Source: Saccharofermentans sp. (GTDB taxonomy: Bacteria > Bacillota > Clostridia > Saccharofermentanales > Saccharofermentanaceae). Taken from it: a stretch of DNA of 64,000 nucleotides. The notes under the pieces are model-generated. The model had not been told where the DNA came from and did not search any database. It saw only the letters and a program-made list of their open reading frames with translations. The translations under genes and the position numbers were made by a program. The DNA is taken from the NCBI GenBank assembly GCA_024685135.1, contig JAIKWA010000050.1, positions 20,718 to 84,717 on the forward strand, read 5' to 3'. Shown piece after piece: positions 27,537-38,046 of the stretch (position 1 is the first letter of the stretch; each line of letters opens with the position of its first letter).

Positions 27537-29954
27537 TCAGCTTCTGAGCTTTGCTCCGAGTTTGGAGTCGAGCTTGGATACGATGCTGTCGATATCGTTT
27601 CTTATATCATCGTCTGAAAGCGTCTTGTCATCAGCTCTGAATACGAGAGAGATGGCCACGGACTTGATGCCGATACCGAGCTTATCGTCCTGATACACAT
27701 CGAAGAACTTAACGTCCTTAAGATACTTGCCGCCTGCTGCCTTAGCTGTCTTCATGATGTCAGCAACGGTAACTTCTCTCTTGCAGATAAGAGCAAGGTC
27801 ACGAGTGATCCCGGGGAATCTCGGAAGGCTCTTATATACTCTTGCGCTCTTAGCAGCGTTAACGAGTGCCATGCAATCGAGCTCGAAGGCAACTGTTCCT
27901 TCGGGAGCATCGAATGCTGATGCAACATCGGGATTGATAACGCCCAACATACCGCAGCACTTGCCGTTTACGATAACCGAAGCAGTTCTTCCGGGATGGA
28001 AGGATGCGTTATCCGTAAGGGGCTCGAAGCCGTAGGATCTGATGCCCAATACCTTGAAGAGCTCTTCAAGATCTGCCTTTGTGGCATAGAATGTATCAGC
28101 GCTGTTGCCGGGCTTATATGCGAAGCCTGCAAGTGTCCTTCTCTCATTGGGAAGATCCTGTCCTTCGACGGGGAGATATACATAAGCAACTTCGAATACC
28201 TTTGCTTCGTTTACGCCTCTGCTGGAGTTCCTTGCAGCGATCTTGAGCATTGAAGGAAGCATCGTTGTTCTCATTACGGATGTATCGTCGCCCAAAGGAT
28301 TGGAGATCTTAAGCTGGTTCCTGAGAACGGAATCAGAAGGAACACAAAGGCTGTCAAGATCTGAAGGAGACTCAAACGAATATGTGATCGCTTCGTAGAA
28401 GCCCGTATATACCAAAGTATTGCGGATCTTCTCGATGGTCTGCTGCTCGGGCGTTCTTCCGCCTAATGTAGTCTCCTTACCTGACAGGAGCGTTGCTTCG
28501 ATCTTGTTGTAACCATAGAATCTTGCCACTTCCTCGGAGATATCAGCTTCGCCTTCAAGGTCGGGACGGAACGTGGGAGGTACGATGACCTCAACGCCGT
28601 TTTCTTCTGCGAAGGCACAGCCGAGATCGATAAGAGTCTTGCGCATAAAATCGACTGATGCATCGATACCGATAAAGCTGTTGATCTTCTCGGGTCTGAA
28701 CGGGATGTGGTTTACTTCACGCTTTGTCGGATAGCAATCGATATATCCCTTGGAGACCTTACCGCAACCTAAGAGCTCAACGAGCTCGCAGGCTCTGTCT
28801 AATGCTCTTAAAGCATTCTCGGGATCGAGGCCCTTCTCATATCTTGAAGAAGCCTCTGTACGGAGACCGTTGCCTATTGCGGTACGTCTTACGGATACGC
28901 CGTTGAATACTGCGGACTCGAAAAGGATAGTAGTTGTCTCGGGTAATACTTCTGAGTTCTCACCACCCATTACACCTGCGATAGCACAGGCCTTCTCCTC
29001 GTCTGCGATTACGAGCATGGAGGAATCGAGCGTGTGATCTGTGCCGTCTAATGTCTTGATCTGCTCGCCATCCTTAGCGCGTCTTACGATGATGTGCTTG
29101 CCTGCAAGATAGTTGAGGTCGAAGGCATGCATAGGCTGACCTAACTCGAGGCATACATAGTTTGTGATATCAACGATATTGTTGATGGGACGCATACCTG
29201 CCTGTGTGAGCTTATCTGCCATCCATGCAGGAGAAGGACCGATCTTAACGTCTTCAACGAGTCTTGAAGTATATCTGTAGCAAAGATCAGGTGCCTCGAT
29301 ATCAACCTTGGCAATATCCTTTATGTCGAGCGAGCCCTCCTGCTTGAGCTTAGGCTCAACAGGTCTGAAAGGCTTGCCTAATGTAACTGCGGCTTCCCTG
29401 CCGAGACCTTCGATGGAGAAGCAGTCAGGACGGTTGGATGTGATCTCAAAATCGATCGTTGCAGCACCGAGTCCGAGAAGTGACTTGATGTCTACTCCCA
29501 AAGGTGTGTCCTTAGGCATATTCCAGAGACCGTATTCCTCTGCACCGGGATGACCTTCTGCGGAAACTCCGAGCTCGTCAGCTGCGCAGCACATACCGTA
29601 GCTCTCTACGCCTCTTAACTTACCCTTCTTGATGTGAACGCCGCCCGGAAGGTGCGCGCCGACAACTGCAACGGGGCAGATCATGCCGACATAAACATTA
29701 GGTGCACCGCATACGATCTGAAGGTCTCTTCCGAGCTCATCGGAGCCCAGGTCGACCTTAAGTACATGAAGGTGGTCTGAATCAGGGTGATCGTTGATCT
29801 CTAAGATAGTGCCCGTATAGACACCGTCGATCTCGTCACCTGTTGTAATTACCTCTTCTACCTTAGAACCTGTCATGGTCATCATGTCGCCTAAGACCTT
29901 AGGTTCTACATCTATATCTGTGAAATCTTTAAGCCAGATTATCGGAGCTTTCAT
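27537..29954 (-). CDS. pheT: Phenylalanyl-tRNA synthetase beta subunit
   Basis: MKAPIIWLKDFTDIDV, tRNA-binding domain, RPDCFSIEGLGREAAV, C-terminal ferredoxin-fold anticodon-binding domain. Confidence 0.97.
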   Translation of the reverse strand: MKAPIIWLKDFTDIDVEPKVLGDMMTMTGSKVEEVITTGDEIDGVYTGTILEINDHPDSDHLHVLKVDLGSDELGRDLQIVCGAPNVYVGMICPVAVVGAHLPGGVHIKKGKLRGVESYGMCCAADELGVSAEGHPGAEEYGLWNMPKDTPLGVDIKSLLGLGAATIDFEITSNRPDCFSIEGLGREAAVTLGKPFRPVEPKLKQEGSLDIKDIAKVDIEAPDLCYRYTSRLVEDVKIGPSPAWMADKLTQAGMRPINNIVDITNYVCLELGQPMHAFDLNYLAGKHIIVRRAKDGEQIKTLDGTDHTLDSSMLVIADEEKACAIAGVMGGENSEVLPETTTILFESAVFNGVSVRRTAIGNGLRTEASSRYEKGLDPENALRALDRACELVELLGCGKVSKGYIDCYPTKREVNHIPFRPEKINSFIGIDASVDFMRKTLIDLGCAFAEENGVEVIVPPTFRPDLEGEADISEEVARFYGYNKIEATLLSGKETTLGGRTPEQQTIEKIRNTLVYTGFYEAITYSFESPSDLDSLCVPSDSVLRNQLKISNPLGDDTSVMRTTMLPSMLKIAARNSSRGVNEAKVFEVAYVYLPVEGQDLPNERRTLAGFAYKPGNSADTFYATKADLEELFKVLGIRSYGFEPLTDNASFHPGRTASVIVNGKCCGMLGVINPDVASAFDAPEGTVAFELDCMALVNAAKSARVYKSLPRFPGITRDLALICKREVTVADIMKTAKAAGGKYLKDVKFFDVYQDDKLGIGIKSVAISLVFRADDKTLSDDDIRNDIDSIVSKLDSKLGAKLRS

Positions 29955-29973
29955 CTGCTAATCCTCCCCTTCC

Positions 29974-31005
29974 TTACTTGAACTGTTCCAAGAATCTGAC
30001 ATCGTTCTCGTAGAGGAGTCTGATATCATCGATTCCGTATCTGCCCATTGCGGTTCTCTCGACACCGATGCCGAATGCGAAGCCGCTGTAAACTTCAGGG
30101 TCGATATTGCAGTTTCTCAAAACTTCGGGGTGGACCATGCCGGCACCGAGAACCTCGATCCAGCCCTCGCCCTTGCAGACATTACATCCGCAGCCGCCGC
30201 ACTTCCAGCATGTGAGGTCAACCTCAACAGAAGGCTCTGTAAACGGGAAATGGTGAGGTCTCAAACGGATCTCAGTCTTCTCACCGAAGAGCTTCTTTGC
30301 GAAGAGTCTCAAAGAACCGACGAGGTCGCCCATCGTAACGCCCTTATCGACAACAAGGCCTTCGATCTGGTGGAATACCGGTGAATGCGTTGCGTCAAGA
30401 GCATCAGATCTATAAACCTTACCCGGGCAGATGACCTTGAGCGGAGGCTTCTGATTCTCCATGATCCTGATCTGCATGCCGGATGTCTGAGTCCTGAGCA
30501 ATACGTTGTTGTTGAAATAGAATGTATCCTGTGTATCTCTTGCAGGATGTCCCTCAGGGATCCTGAGAAGCTCGAAGTTATACTTATCAAGCTCTACTTC
30601 AGGTCCTTCAGCTATCGAATAACCGAGTCCTAAGAAGATCTCGGAGATCTCGTTGATAGCCATGTTGAGAGGATGCCTTGCACCTGCACCCTTCATTGAG
30701 GAGGGGATGGTAACGTCGATGACCTCACGTCTTAACTTGTGAGCTCTCTCCTCTGCCTTGACCTTTGCCGCGATGTCTGCGAGTGCATCTTCCATATGGG
30801 TACGCACTTCGTTTGCAACCTTACCTACGACAGGTCTTTCTTCAGCGGTAAGACCGCCCATTCCTCTTAAGACCTGTGTGAGCTTACCCTTCTTACCTAA
30901 GAAGGCAACTCTGAGCTGTTCAGCTGCAGCAGAATCCTTAACCTGCTCCATTGCCTTGTCGAATTCTTCTTTTATGCCGACAAGGGAGTCCTTCATGTCA
31001 CTCAT
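29974..31005 (-). CDS. pheS: Phenylalanyl-tRNA synthetase alpha subunit
   Basis: [44 protein letters not shown] motifs. Confidence 0.97.
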   Translation of the reverse strand: MSDMKDSLVGIKEEFDKAMEQVKDSAAAEQLRVAFLGKKGKLTQVLRGMGGLTAEERPVVGKVANEVRTHMEDALADIAAKVKAEERAHKLRREVIDVTIPSSMKGAGARHPLNMAINEISEIFLGLGYSIAEGPEVELDKYNFELLRIPEGHPARDTQDTFYFNNNVLLRTQTSGMQIRIMENQKPPLKVICPGKVYRSDALDATHSPVFHQIEGLVVDKGVTMGDLVGSLRLFAKKLFGEKTEIRLRPHHFPFTEPSVEVDLTCWKCGGCGCNVCKGEGWIEVLGAGMVHPEVLRNCNIDPEVYSGFAFGIGVERTAMGRYGIDDIRLLYENDVRFLEQFK

Positions 31006-31151
31006 ATAAAAACCTCCATGACAGAGTAATTTACAAACTGCACTATTTTAGCATATTAAGAGTAAAAATGCAGAAGATTGATGCACCTAAACACAAAAAT
31101 AAGAAATTTGTTAGTGCTATACTTGCAATATCAGCTTGGGAGGTGCCTCAA

Positions 31152-31481
31152 ATGCTTTGGAAACAGTTACCTGACAACATGGATTGGATGGATAAGCTTA
31201 AATATTTTTTAGTAAACGGCGAGACCGAAGTCACTCACAAAGATCTGTCTGACGCACTTTGCGTTTTGCTCGGCATGTACCTCGATGAATACAGTAACTG
31301 TCTTGCCCTCGAAGATGCGATATTAGAGGAATTCGGCGAAGATAAGCTAAACGATCTGATGGATAAGAGCATCACTGACAGCGCCATCTACCACTATTCG
31401 AAGCTCCTCGAAGCGCCTAGTGAGAGGCAAAGAAAACTCCTGGCCGTGGAATATCTCGAGAAGCTTCAGACTGAAGGCTGA
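31152..31481 (+). CDS. Small uncharacterised protein (start corrected)
   Basis: RBS GGGAGGTG 6 nt before ATG at 31152; extended -10 TGcTATACT upstream; MLWKQLPDNMDWMDKLKYFL... Confidence 0.6.
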   Translation: MLWKQLPDNMDWMDKLKYFLVNGETEVTHKDLSDALCVLLGMYLDEYSNCLALEDAILEEFGEDKLNDLMDKSITDSAIYHYSKLLEAPSERQRKLLAVEYLEKLQTEG

Positions 31482-31846
31482 TCCTCGTTTAAGATCTCAT
31501 CCAGGATAGAACATGCATCCTCGATACAACCCGGGCAGGATCTGAGCATGGGACCGCCCGTCCTTCCCTTGAGCACTTTACACTGTGACGAAGTATTCTT
31601 CGAGATAAAACGCTCTTCCAATTCATCGACCTTATCGGGCCTTTTATTCTTGAGGACTTCCTGACATGCAAGAACTGCGCCGCATGTGCCCATCTTACCG
31701 CCCGAAAACATCATGCCCTTGAGCATTATCTCAGGCTCTTTGAGTCCCGATTCCTCGGCATATGTCGTAAGCACGCAGGCTCCGCACATCATCTTACCGA
31801 ATTTTGAGGCTGCCTGCCCCGCTCTGTTATACTGCTCCTTCGACAT
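31466..31846 (-). CDS. C_GCAxxG_C_C family protein
   Basis: CGACVLTTYAEESGL, GGKMGTCGAVLAC spacing matches the family name motif. Confidence 0.75.
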   Translation of the reverse strand: MSKEQYNRAGQAASKFGKMMCGACVLTTYAEESGLKEPEIMLKGMMFSGGKMGTCGAVLACQEVLKNKRPDKVDELEERFISKNTSSQCKVLKGRTGGPMLRSCPGCIEDACSILDEILNEDQPSV

Positions 31847-32756
31847 CGATCAGTGTTAAGACTCCGTTCGTAAAAGTAAATGATATGACAAGATAGCCGC
31901 TTTGAGCAGCATCAAGTCCGTACATTATGGTTGTTGAGACATCTTCTCCGGCCTGTACTTCCTCGTTGTAGTGAGGCTGCCCGAATGTCGCTATAAGTTC
32001 ATCTACGGTAGTGACACCGAGCGTTATTGTATTGATTCCGACATCGTTGGGCACATCAGTGCTTCCTGCCAGAGAAGCATATGCATTAACGCTTGTGATA
32101 CGGCAATCTTCAATGGGGATCTCCACGTTTGTCGGATTCGTTACAGCCAGGGTTATCATGAACATCGGTTTTGAAAGATCTACGTCTTCAGCGTTCCAGC
32201 AGTTTACACCCGGCAAGGAGACATCGATGCCGTACTCGGTCTCGCCTGCTTCGATCGTTGTTCTATGAGAATCGAGAGAAGCAACAGCGCCGCTTGCGAT
32301 AAGGGATTTAAGATCGCTCGATATATCGTAATCCACGCCGTCTGCAGTAAGAGTATGTATTATGCCGTAACCACCCGGGATAGGCGGATATGTAACCGTT
32401 GTATTGCTTGTAGGATCTGTGGCCCTTGTGGCAGTAGGGGCGGCTGAAGGAAGCGTAGGGTCCACTACCGCTTCAGAGGGCAAACTCGGACGGTTGATGA
32501 TCTCCGTAAACTTAAATCTGTTTGCTTCCTCATCAAAAGTAACATGAGTCTCGATTATCCCGTCTGTAGAAAGGAATATCCATGTCGTCTCGCCGTCTTC
32601 CTCAGTCTCTTCGACGAGATCAAAATCAACTTCGTATTCTTCTTCGGCGGCAATCTCGGCCGTCTCCTCGTCAGGTTCTATCTTCCGTTTAAGAGAGCAC
32701 GAAGCGGCCGGCAGTACAAGACTTATAGCTAGCAAAGATGCGATTACTCTTCTCAT
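31827..32756 (-). CDS. Putative lipoprotein, unknown function (start corrected)
   Basis: MRRVIASLLAISLVLPAASCSLKRK: lipobox LPAASC. Confidence 0.65.
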   Translation of the reverse strand: MRRVIASLLAISLVLPAASCSLKRKIEPDEETAEIAAEEEYEVDFDLVEETEEDGETTWIFLSTDGIIETHVTFDEEANRFKFTEIINRPSLPSEAVVDPTLPSAAPTATRATDPTSNTTVTYPPIPGGYGIIHTLTADGVDYDISSDLKSLIASGAVASLDSHRTTIEAGETEYGIDVSLPGVNCWNAEDVDLSKPMFMITLAVTNPTNVEIPIEDCRITSVNAYASLAGSTDVPNDVGINTITLGVTTVDELIATFGQPHYNEEVQAGEDVSTTIMYGLDAAQSGYLVISFTFTNGVLTLIDVEGAV

Positions 32757-32882
32757 AGCCTTCTCCTCATATATTGTCCATCCAATTATAGCATTATACC
32801 TCAGACTAAAAAAATATAGATATTTACCGTTACCTCTACAATCCCGTAAGTGCATTTGATAAAATAAGCACCGGAGGCATAT

Positions 32883-33551
32883 ATGACTATCTACGAAGCC
32901 ATACAGGAGAGACATTCCGTAAGGATCTTTAGGAAGGACCCTATCCCGGACGATGTGCTCAAACTCTTAAATCAGAGGATCAAGGAGCTTAACTCGGAAT
33001 ACGATGTCGAGCTCGCACTCGTTACCTCCAATACCAAGGTCATCAACACAGCATATAAATATACATTCACCAAGAATGCGGATAACTGCATCGTCCTTAC
33101 AGGCAAGAACAGACCCGGCATAGACGAGGTCATCGGCTATGTCGGTTGTGACATCATGCTCTATGCCCAGACATTAGGGCTCAACACCTGCTGGATGAGC
33201 GGCTCCATCAATAAAGGCGAAGCAAGAGATGCAGCAAGGGCAAAGCCCGGTTATCTCATCCCCGGTATAGTAGTTATCGGCTATGGTGAAAATCAAGGCA
33301 AGCCTCACAGATCCAAAGAATATAAAGATGTAGCAAGATATATTGGCGAAGCACCATACTGGTTCTATAAAGGCGTAGGCTGCGTGCTCTTAGCCCCTAC
33401 CGCCAATAATAAACAGGCATTCAATATAAAAGGTGATGCGGGGAAAGTACGCATCACCTGTGATAACGGTTCTTATTCCGGCTTAGAACTCGGGATTGCA
33501 AAATACCATTTCGAAGCCGGTGCCGGCAAAGATAATTTTACCTGGGCCTGA
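32883..33551 (+). CDS. Nitroreductase family protein
   Basis: MTIYEAIQERHSVRIFRKDPIPDD N-terminus; GYVGCDIMLYAQTLGLNTCWMSG. Confidence 0.85.
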   Translation: MTIYEAIQERHSVRIFRKDPIPDDVLKLLNQRIKELNSEYDVELALVTSNTKVINTAYKYTFTKNADNCIVLTGKNRPGIDEVIGYVGCDIMLYAQTLGLNTCWMSGSINKGEARDAARAKPGYLIPGIVVIGYGENQGKPHRSKEYKDVARYIGEAPYWFYKGVGCVLLAPTANNKQAFNIKGDAGKVRITCDNGSYSGLELGIAKYHFEAGAGKDNFTWA

Positions 33552-34484
33552 TCAAGGATGTTCGTTGAGCTTTGCGATGATATCGGGAAGCTGTGCATCT
33601 ACCTTATCGTTATCGAGCTGGCAAGTACCTGCCTTTGGATGACCACCGCCGCCATATGACAGGCAGAGCTCACCGATATCAACAGTTCCTGCAGTATTGA
33701 AGATAGACTTACCGATCATTACGGCCGTATTCTGCTTCTTAAAGCCCCATGCCACATGGATGCTCATCTCTGCTTCGGGATACATTGCATAGATCATGAA
33801 CCTGTTGCCTGTATAGATGACATCGAGAGGTCTTAAGTCTAATACAGCGACCTTGCCATGCATCTGAACATTCTCCTTGAGCTGCTGCTTGAACAGTTCC
33901 TGCTGCTCAAAGTACATATCGACTCTCTCCTTGACGTCAGGAAGCTTCATAACATCGTCTATGGAGTGATCTACACAGAAATCTATGAGCTTCATCATGA
34001 GGTCGTAATTGGAGATAGTGAAATTATGGAAACGGCCGAGGCCAGTTCTTGCGTCCATAAGGAAGTTCATGAGCACCCAGCCTGAAGGATTCAGGATCTC
34101 ATCGATAGTAAAATCAGCTGAATCGCCCTTATCTACTGCATTCAGGATCTCCTCGCTCACGGTGTGGAAGCGCTCCTTGCCTCCATAGTAGTTATAGACT
34201 ACCCTTGCAGCGGACTTTGCACCGCCGAGGCAGATGAACTTGCCTTCAAATGCGGATTCGTCATTGCGCAAGATCTCACTCTCATGGTGATCGAACGCAA
34301 GTCCTACTCTGGGATCAAAGGGAAGGTTTGTTGTGATGTCGTTTGACGTGATATCTATCTTACCGTCCTGAACATCCTTGGGATGAACGAACTTGATGTC
34401 ATCTATCATATCAAGTTCCTTAAGCAGCATAGCGCAAACGAGACCATCAAAGTCACTTCTTGTTACCAGACGCATCTTATCCAT
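33552..34484 (-). CDS. DHH family phosphoesterase (start corrected to MDKMRL)
   Basis: TRSDFDGLVCAMLL, AFDHHESE, SYGGGGHPKAGTCQL. Confidence 0.85.
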   Translation of the reverse strand: MDKMRLVTRSDFDGLVCAMLLKELDMIDDIKFVHPKDVQDGKIDITSNDITTNLPFDPRVGLAFDHHESEILRNDESAFEGKFICLGGAKSAARVVYNYYGGKERFHTVSEEILNAVDKGDSADFTIDEILNPSGWVLMNFLMDARTGLGRFHNFTISNYDLMMKLIDFCVDHSIDDVMKLPDVKERVDMYFEQQELFKQQLKENVQMHGKVAVLDLRPLDVIYTGNRFMIYAMYPEAEMSIHVAWGFKKQNTAVMIGKSIFNTAGTVDIGELCLSYGGGGHPKAGTCQLDNDKVDAQLPDIIAKLNEHP

Positions 34485-34562
34485 TGTCATACCTCCAACA
34501 AACATAATTGATATCTCTAATATAGCAAAGATCAATTACGAAAAAAGAAAACAGAATGTTAA

Positions 34563-35189
34563 TTAATCTTGGAGATAGGGATTTGTCTTAAGCTCATATC
34601 CGATGGAAGTATCGGGGCCGTGGCCCGGGAATACGGGGAGTTCTTGAGGCAAAGCGGCAAGCATTCTAAGGGAATCTTGCATATCCTTTATGCTTCCGCC
34701 CTCCATATCACATCTGCCCATACTTCCGGCAAATAAAGTATCTCCGCTAAGCAAAGCTTCAGCCGTATCATCCTTTATAAGGAAACATACGGAGCCTTTG
34801 CTGTGCCCCGGGGTTGCTAAGACCTTGATATTAAATGGGTCTATATCAAAAGAACCTTTGGCATCTTCGTGCTCAAAGCTGTACATACGGTCCTCACCGG
34901 TCATATAAGAGCAGTTATAGATGGGATCCTTGAGCAGATAATCGTCCTCATAAGACATATATACCTTTGCTTCAGGGCATAATGCATGCCATTTGTCGAT
35001 ATAGCAAAGATGGTCATTATGTGCGTGAGTTATAAGAATACCCCTTACCATGTTGCCGGTAAGCTCATCTATCCTGCCCAATACCTCATCAGGACTTACT
35101 GAAGGGTCAACGATCAAAGCAGTATCTCCGCTCTTTATAACGTAGCAGTTAGATCCGAGCGGTCCTATCGGGAAACTATAGATATTCAT
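34563..35189 (-). CDS. MBL-fold metallo-hydrolase (glyoxalase II-like)
   Basis: LITHAHNDHLCYID, ATPGHSKGSVCF, LLSGDTLFAGSMGR, PGHGPDTSIG. Confidence 0.9.
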   Translation of the reverse strand: MNIYSFPIGPLGSNCYVIKSGDTALIVDPSVSPDEVLGRIDELTGNMVRGILITHAHNDHLCYIDKWHALCPEAKVYMSYEDDYLLKDPIYNCSYMTGEDRMYSFEHEDAKGSFDIDPFNIKVLATPGHSKGSVCFLIKDDTAEALLSGDTLFAGSMGRCDMEGGSIKDMQDSLRMLAALPQELPVFPGHGPDTSIGYELKTNPYLQD

Positions 35190-35195
35190 AGGAGA

Positions 35196-35609
35196 TCAAT
35201 CTACCGGATTAGAGTAATCGCTGCTCCACTGACGGTAATCCAGAGCGCCTGCATCTACAGCCGTTATAAGGACTTCGGCAGATGCGATATTGGTCGCATA
35301 AGGGATAGTATACTGATCGCAAACATCGAGGAGCTGTGAAGAATTGGATCCTTTGTTCTGTCTGCCGTCTCTTAAGTAGATAACACAGTCGATACCGTTG
35401 AACTCGGCTCTTGAAGCGAGCTGCTCAAAACCTGCGGAATAATCTACGGAAAGGCCTGATACCTCAAGATCTGCAGATGTCTTAAGGAGCTTAGCTGTGT
35501 TGTATATGGAAATAAGCTGGTGTTTCTCGAGCAAAGGTTTATAAGCAATGCAAAAATTAACGAGAAGTTCTGTCTTCCTATTATCCGCCATCAAGACAAT
35601 CTTCATCAA
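35196..35609 (-). CDS. Methylglyoxal synthase-like domain protein lacking canonical active-site residues
   Basis: Aligns by eye to MgsA (IVLMADNRKTELLVNFCIAYKPLLEKH...DQYTIPYATNIASAEVLI) but motif residues are replaced. Confidence 0.75.
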   Translation of the reverse strand: MMKIVLMADNRKTELLVNFCIAYKPLLEKHQLISIYNTAKLLKTSADLEVSGLSVDYSAGFEQLASRAEFNGIDCVIYLRDGRQNKGSNSSQLLDVCDQYTIPYATNIASAEVLITAVDAGALDYRQWSSDYSNPVD

Positions 35610-35638
35610 AAGTTCTCCATCAAAACATTAATAATATG

Positions 35639-35667
35639 ATGATAAAGAATTTGGATATGCAAAACAA
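35639..35667 (-). promoter_or_regulatory. Candidate promoter for the MgsA-like gene
   Basis: Minus strand TTGTTT - 17 nt - TATCAT. Confidence 0.4.
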
Positions 35668-35715
35668 TTTATAATTATTACAAATTTAACGACAATAAAT
35701 TGGCTTTTTGACAAA

Positions 35716-38046
35716 TTACCCGGCGGTGGGATCTACGCTCGGAATATAGTCTCCGAGCACTGGATTTATTGTGGTCAGATCGACTGAAGAATCGTATTGT
35801 GTCTCAAAATAAGCACTCAGGAGCTTCTTTGCGATAACGATGGTAGAAGCGCCCCACTCACCTTTTTCAACGATGAGAGCTATTGCTACCTGCGGATCGT
35901 CCTTAGGTGCATAACAGATGAATAGACCGTTGGAATACTCTTTACGCAGCTCCTCGTAACCCGTCTCGGCCGTACCCGTCTTACAAACGATCTCGACCGG
36001 GAAGGAACCGAACTGATTCTGTGCGGTACTATCCCAGGAGCTTGTACCCGTAACAACGCATCTCATGGCCTCTCTTACCGCATTGATGCTGGATTCGGAG
36101 ATGCCGAGATCCACGGATTCTCTCTGGCCCTCGTAGAGTATCGAGCCGTCGCTTGCCACAACAGAATCAATAACATAAGGTGTTACGAGCCTGTTTGTTG
36201 CGATTCCTGCCGTATATCTGCAGAGCTGGAGGATGGTAAAGCAGTCGTCGAACTGTCCGATCGCGGCCTGCGCAGTGTTTGACGGGAACCATGTCTTATC
36301 GTATTCGGACTCGTGGAGGAGTCTTTTTGTCTCTCTTGAAGACATAACTCCTGATATCTCACCCGGAAGATCGATGCCGGTCTTAAGACCGAGGCCAAAT
36401 CTGTGGGCCATATCAGCGATATAGTCGATACCCGTATCAACGCCAAGGAGCATGAAGTAAACGTTGCAGGATGTAGCCATAGCCGAATTGAGGTTCAAAG
36501 GACCGTGACCTGTCGTTGCGAACTCGAGGCACTTAAACTGCCATCCGCCGATATCGATAGGGCTCGTACATCTGATCCAGTTGGATTCAGGGGTTATCCT
36601 GCCCTGCTCGAGGCCTGCAAGAGCAGTGATGGGCTTGAATGTCGAACCCGGAGCATACATTGACATGATGGCTCTGTTCCACAAAGGGAGGTCAGCAGCC
36701 GTCAGCTCTTCGTATTCGTCGATACCAAGATAGTATTTAACCTGCTCTGCGGCCTGTTCGTCGCCGTAGCTTGCGAGGATAAAGTCATTAGGGTCGTAAT
36801 TGGGATAAGAACCCATGGCAAGGACCGCACCGGTATTAACGTCCATCATAACGAACGCGCCGGAGCTTGCCGTGGCATAACCTGTCTGCTCTACGGCTTC
36901 AGCAGCCTGAGCTTCGTTGATATAGTCCTTGAGGGCTTCAGTACCTACTTCCTGAAGATGTGAATCAATGGTGAGGTTGACCGTCGCGCCGGGCTCGGGG
37001 TCTATGCCGTAGTCAGAAGACACATAGAAGCCTTCCTCACCTTCAGTAGTCCAGATATTATAAGGTGTTACGCCCGAGCTTCCGTGCAGATATCTCTCCA
37101 TCTGGGATTCGACGCCCGACATACCGACCATATCGTCACTGGTATAGCCGAACTGTGACAGATTCGTATAAGATTCAGGCGAGATCCTTCCTACATAGCC
37201 CAAGACATGGCAGCTGTAGAGAGCCTGCGGAGAATATGTTCTCGCATAGTCCTCGCCTATTACGATACCCATGTAGTGGTAGTTCTGTTCCTTCAATATG
37301 GTAACAAGCTCATCGGGCACATCCATTGCGATCTCAACGGGGCTTCCCTTTATAAAGGACCAGTTATCCTGATATATCTGATATCTTATCCTGATGATGC
37401 GGTAAGCTTCCTCATCCGTATAACCGTTATCGAGGCCGAACTTCTGTCTGAGATAGAGAAAGAATACCTCCGGATCCGTCTTAACATAATTGTCCGTAAA
37501 GGTGACGATAACGCCCTGGGAATAGTCTTCGAGGGCAAAGAGGTTCGTATCAGACTGCCAGAGCCTTATCTTCTCTTCGTCCTTAAGGAATCTCGGCTCG
37601 GGATCCATCGCAAAGTAGTCGTCGAGTCCGCATACGGTGATGCAATTATATTCATCGAAAAGATAACTGAGCTCGAGGCACAGAGAGTTAAGCTCGTCGT
37701 CATCCATATAGGCATTGGCGATCATAACGGTGTTGTATTTGATCGAAGACGCAAGGAGCACTCCCCTGCTGTCATAGATATCACCTCTCGGAGCCTCGGA
37801 TACATACTGTCTTACGACGCCCAAAGAGCCTTCTGAGATAGTATTCTGATAGCCTGAGAACTGAAGGCGCATGGTCATTATAAAGATGACAACGCCAAAA
37901 GCCGAGAATATAAGAGCCAGGATAAGGAACCTGTTACCTACAAGCCCTTTGATAAGCTCCCATAAACCCTTATTGGAATCTTCAGATCCCTTGCCTGAGT
38001 TGCGGTCAAATGCGCCGTAGTCCTTACCTGTCAGATTTGAAGCCAT
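35716..38046 (-). CDS. mrdA: Penicillin-binding protein 2 (elongasome transpeptidase)
   Basis: PRGDIYDSRGVLLASS, APGSTFKPITALAGLE, TGTAETGY motifs. Confidence 0.93.
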   Translation of the reverse strand: MASNLTGKDYGAFDRNSGKGSEDSNKGLWELIKGLVGNRFLILALIFSAFGVVIFIMTMRLQFSGYQNTISEGSLGVVRQYVSEAPRGDIYDSRGVLLASSIKYNTVMIANAYMDDDELNSLCLELSYLFDEYNCITVCGLDDYFAMDPEPRFLKDEEKIRLWQSDTNLFALEDYSQGVIVTFTDNYVKTDPEVFFLYLRQKFGLDNGYTDEEAYRIIRIRYQIYQDNWSFIKGSPVEIAMDVPDELVTILKEQNYHYMGIVIGEDYARTYSPQALYSCHVLGYVGRISPESYTNLSQFGYTSDDMVGMSGVESQMERYLHGSSGVTPYNIWTTEGEEGFYVSSDYGIDPEPGATVNLTIDSHLQEVGTEALKDYINEAQAAEAVEQTGYATASSGAFVMMDVNTGAVLAMGSYPNYDPNDFILASYGDEQAAEQVKYYLGIDEYEELTAADLPLWNRAIMSMYAPGSTFKPITALAGLEQGRITPESNWIRCTSPIDIGGWQFKCLEFATTGHGPLNLNSAMATSCNVYFMLLGVDTGIDYIADMAHRFGLGLKTGIDLPGEISGVMSSRETKRLLHESEYDKTWFPSNTAQAAIGQFDDCFTILQLCRYTAGIATNRLVTPYVIDSVVASDGSILYEGQRESVDLGISESSINAVREAMRCVVTGTSSWDSTAQNQFGSFPVEIVCKTGTAETGYEELRKEYSNGLFICYAPKDDPQVAIALIVEKGEWGASTIVIAKKLLSAYFETQYDSSVDLTTINPVLGDYIPSVDPTAG

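Noticed and set aside
31005-31068. Possible T-box leader upstream of pheS
   Set aside because: The gap is too short and lacks a specifier stem or T-box consensus
37207-37836. 209-aa + strand ORF inside mrdA
   Set aside because: Antisense to a confidently identified PBP2; no RBS or motif support
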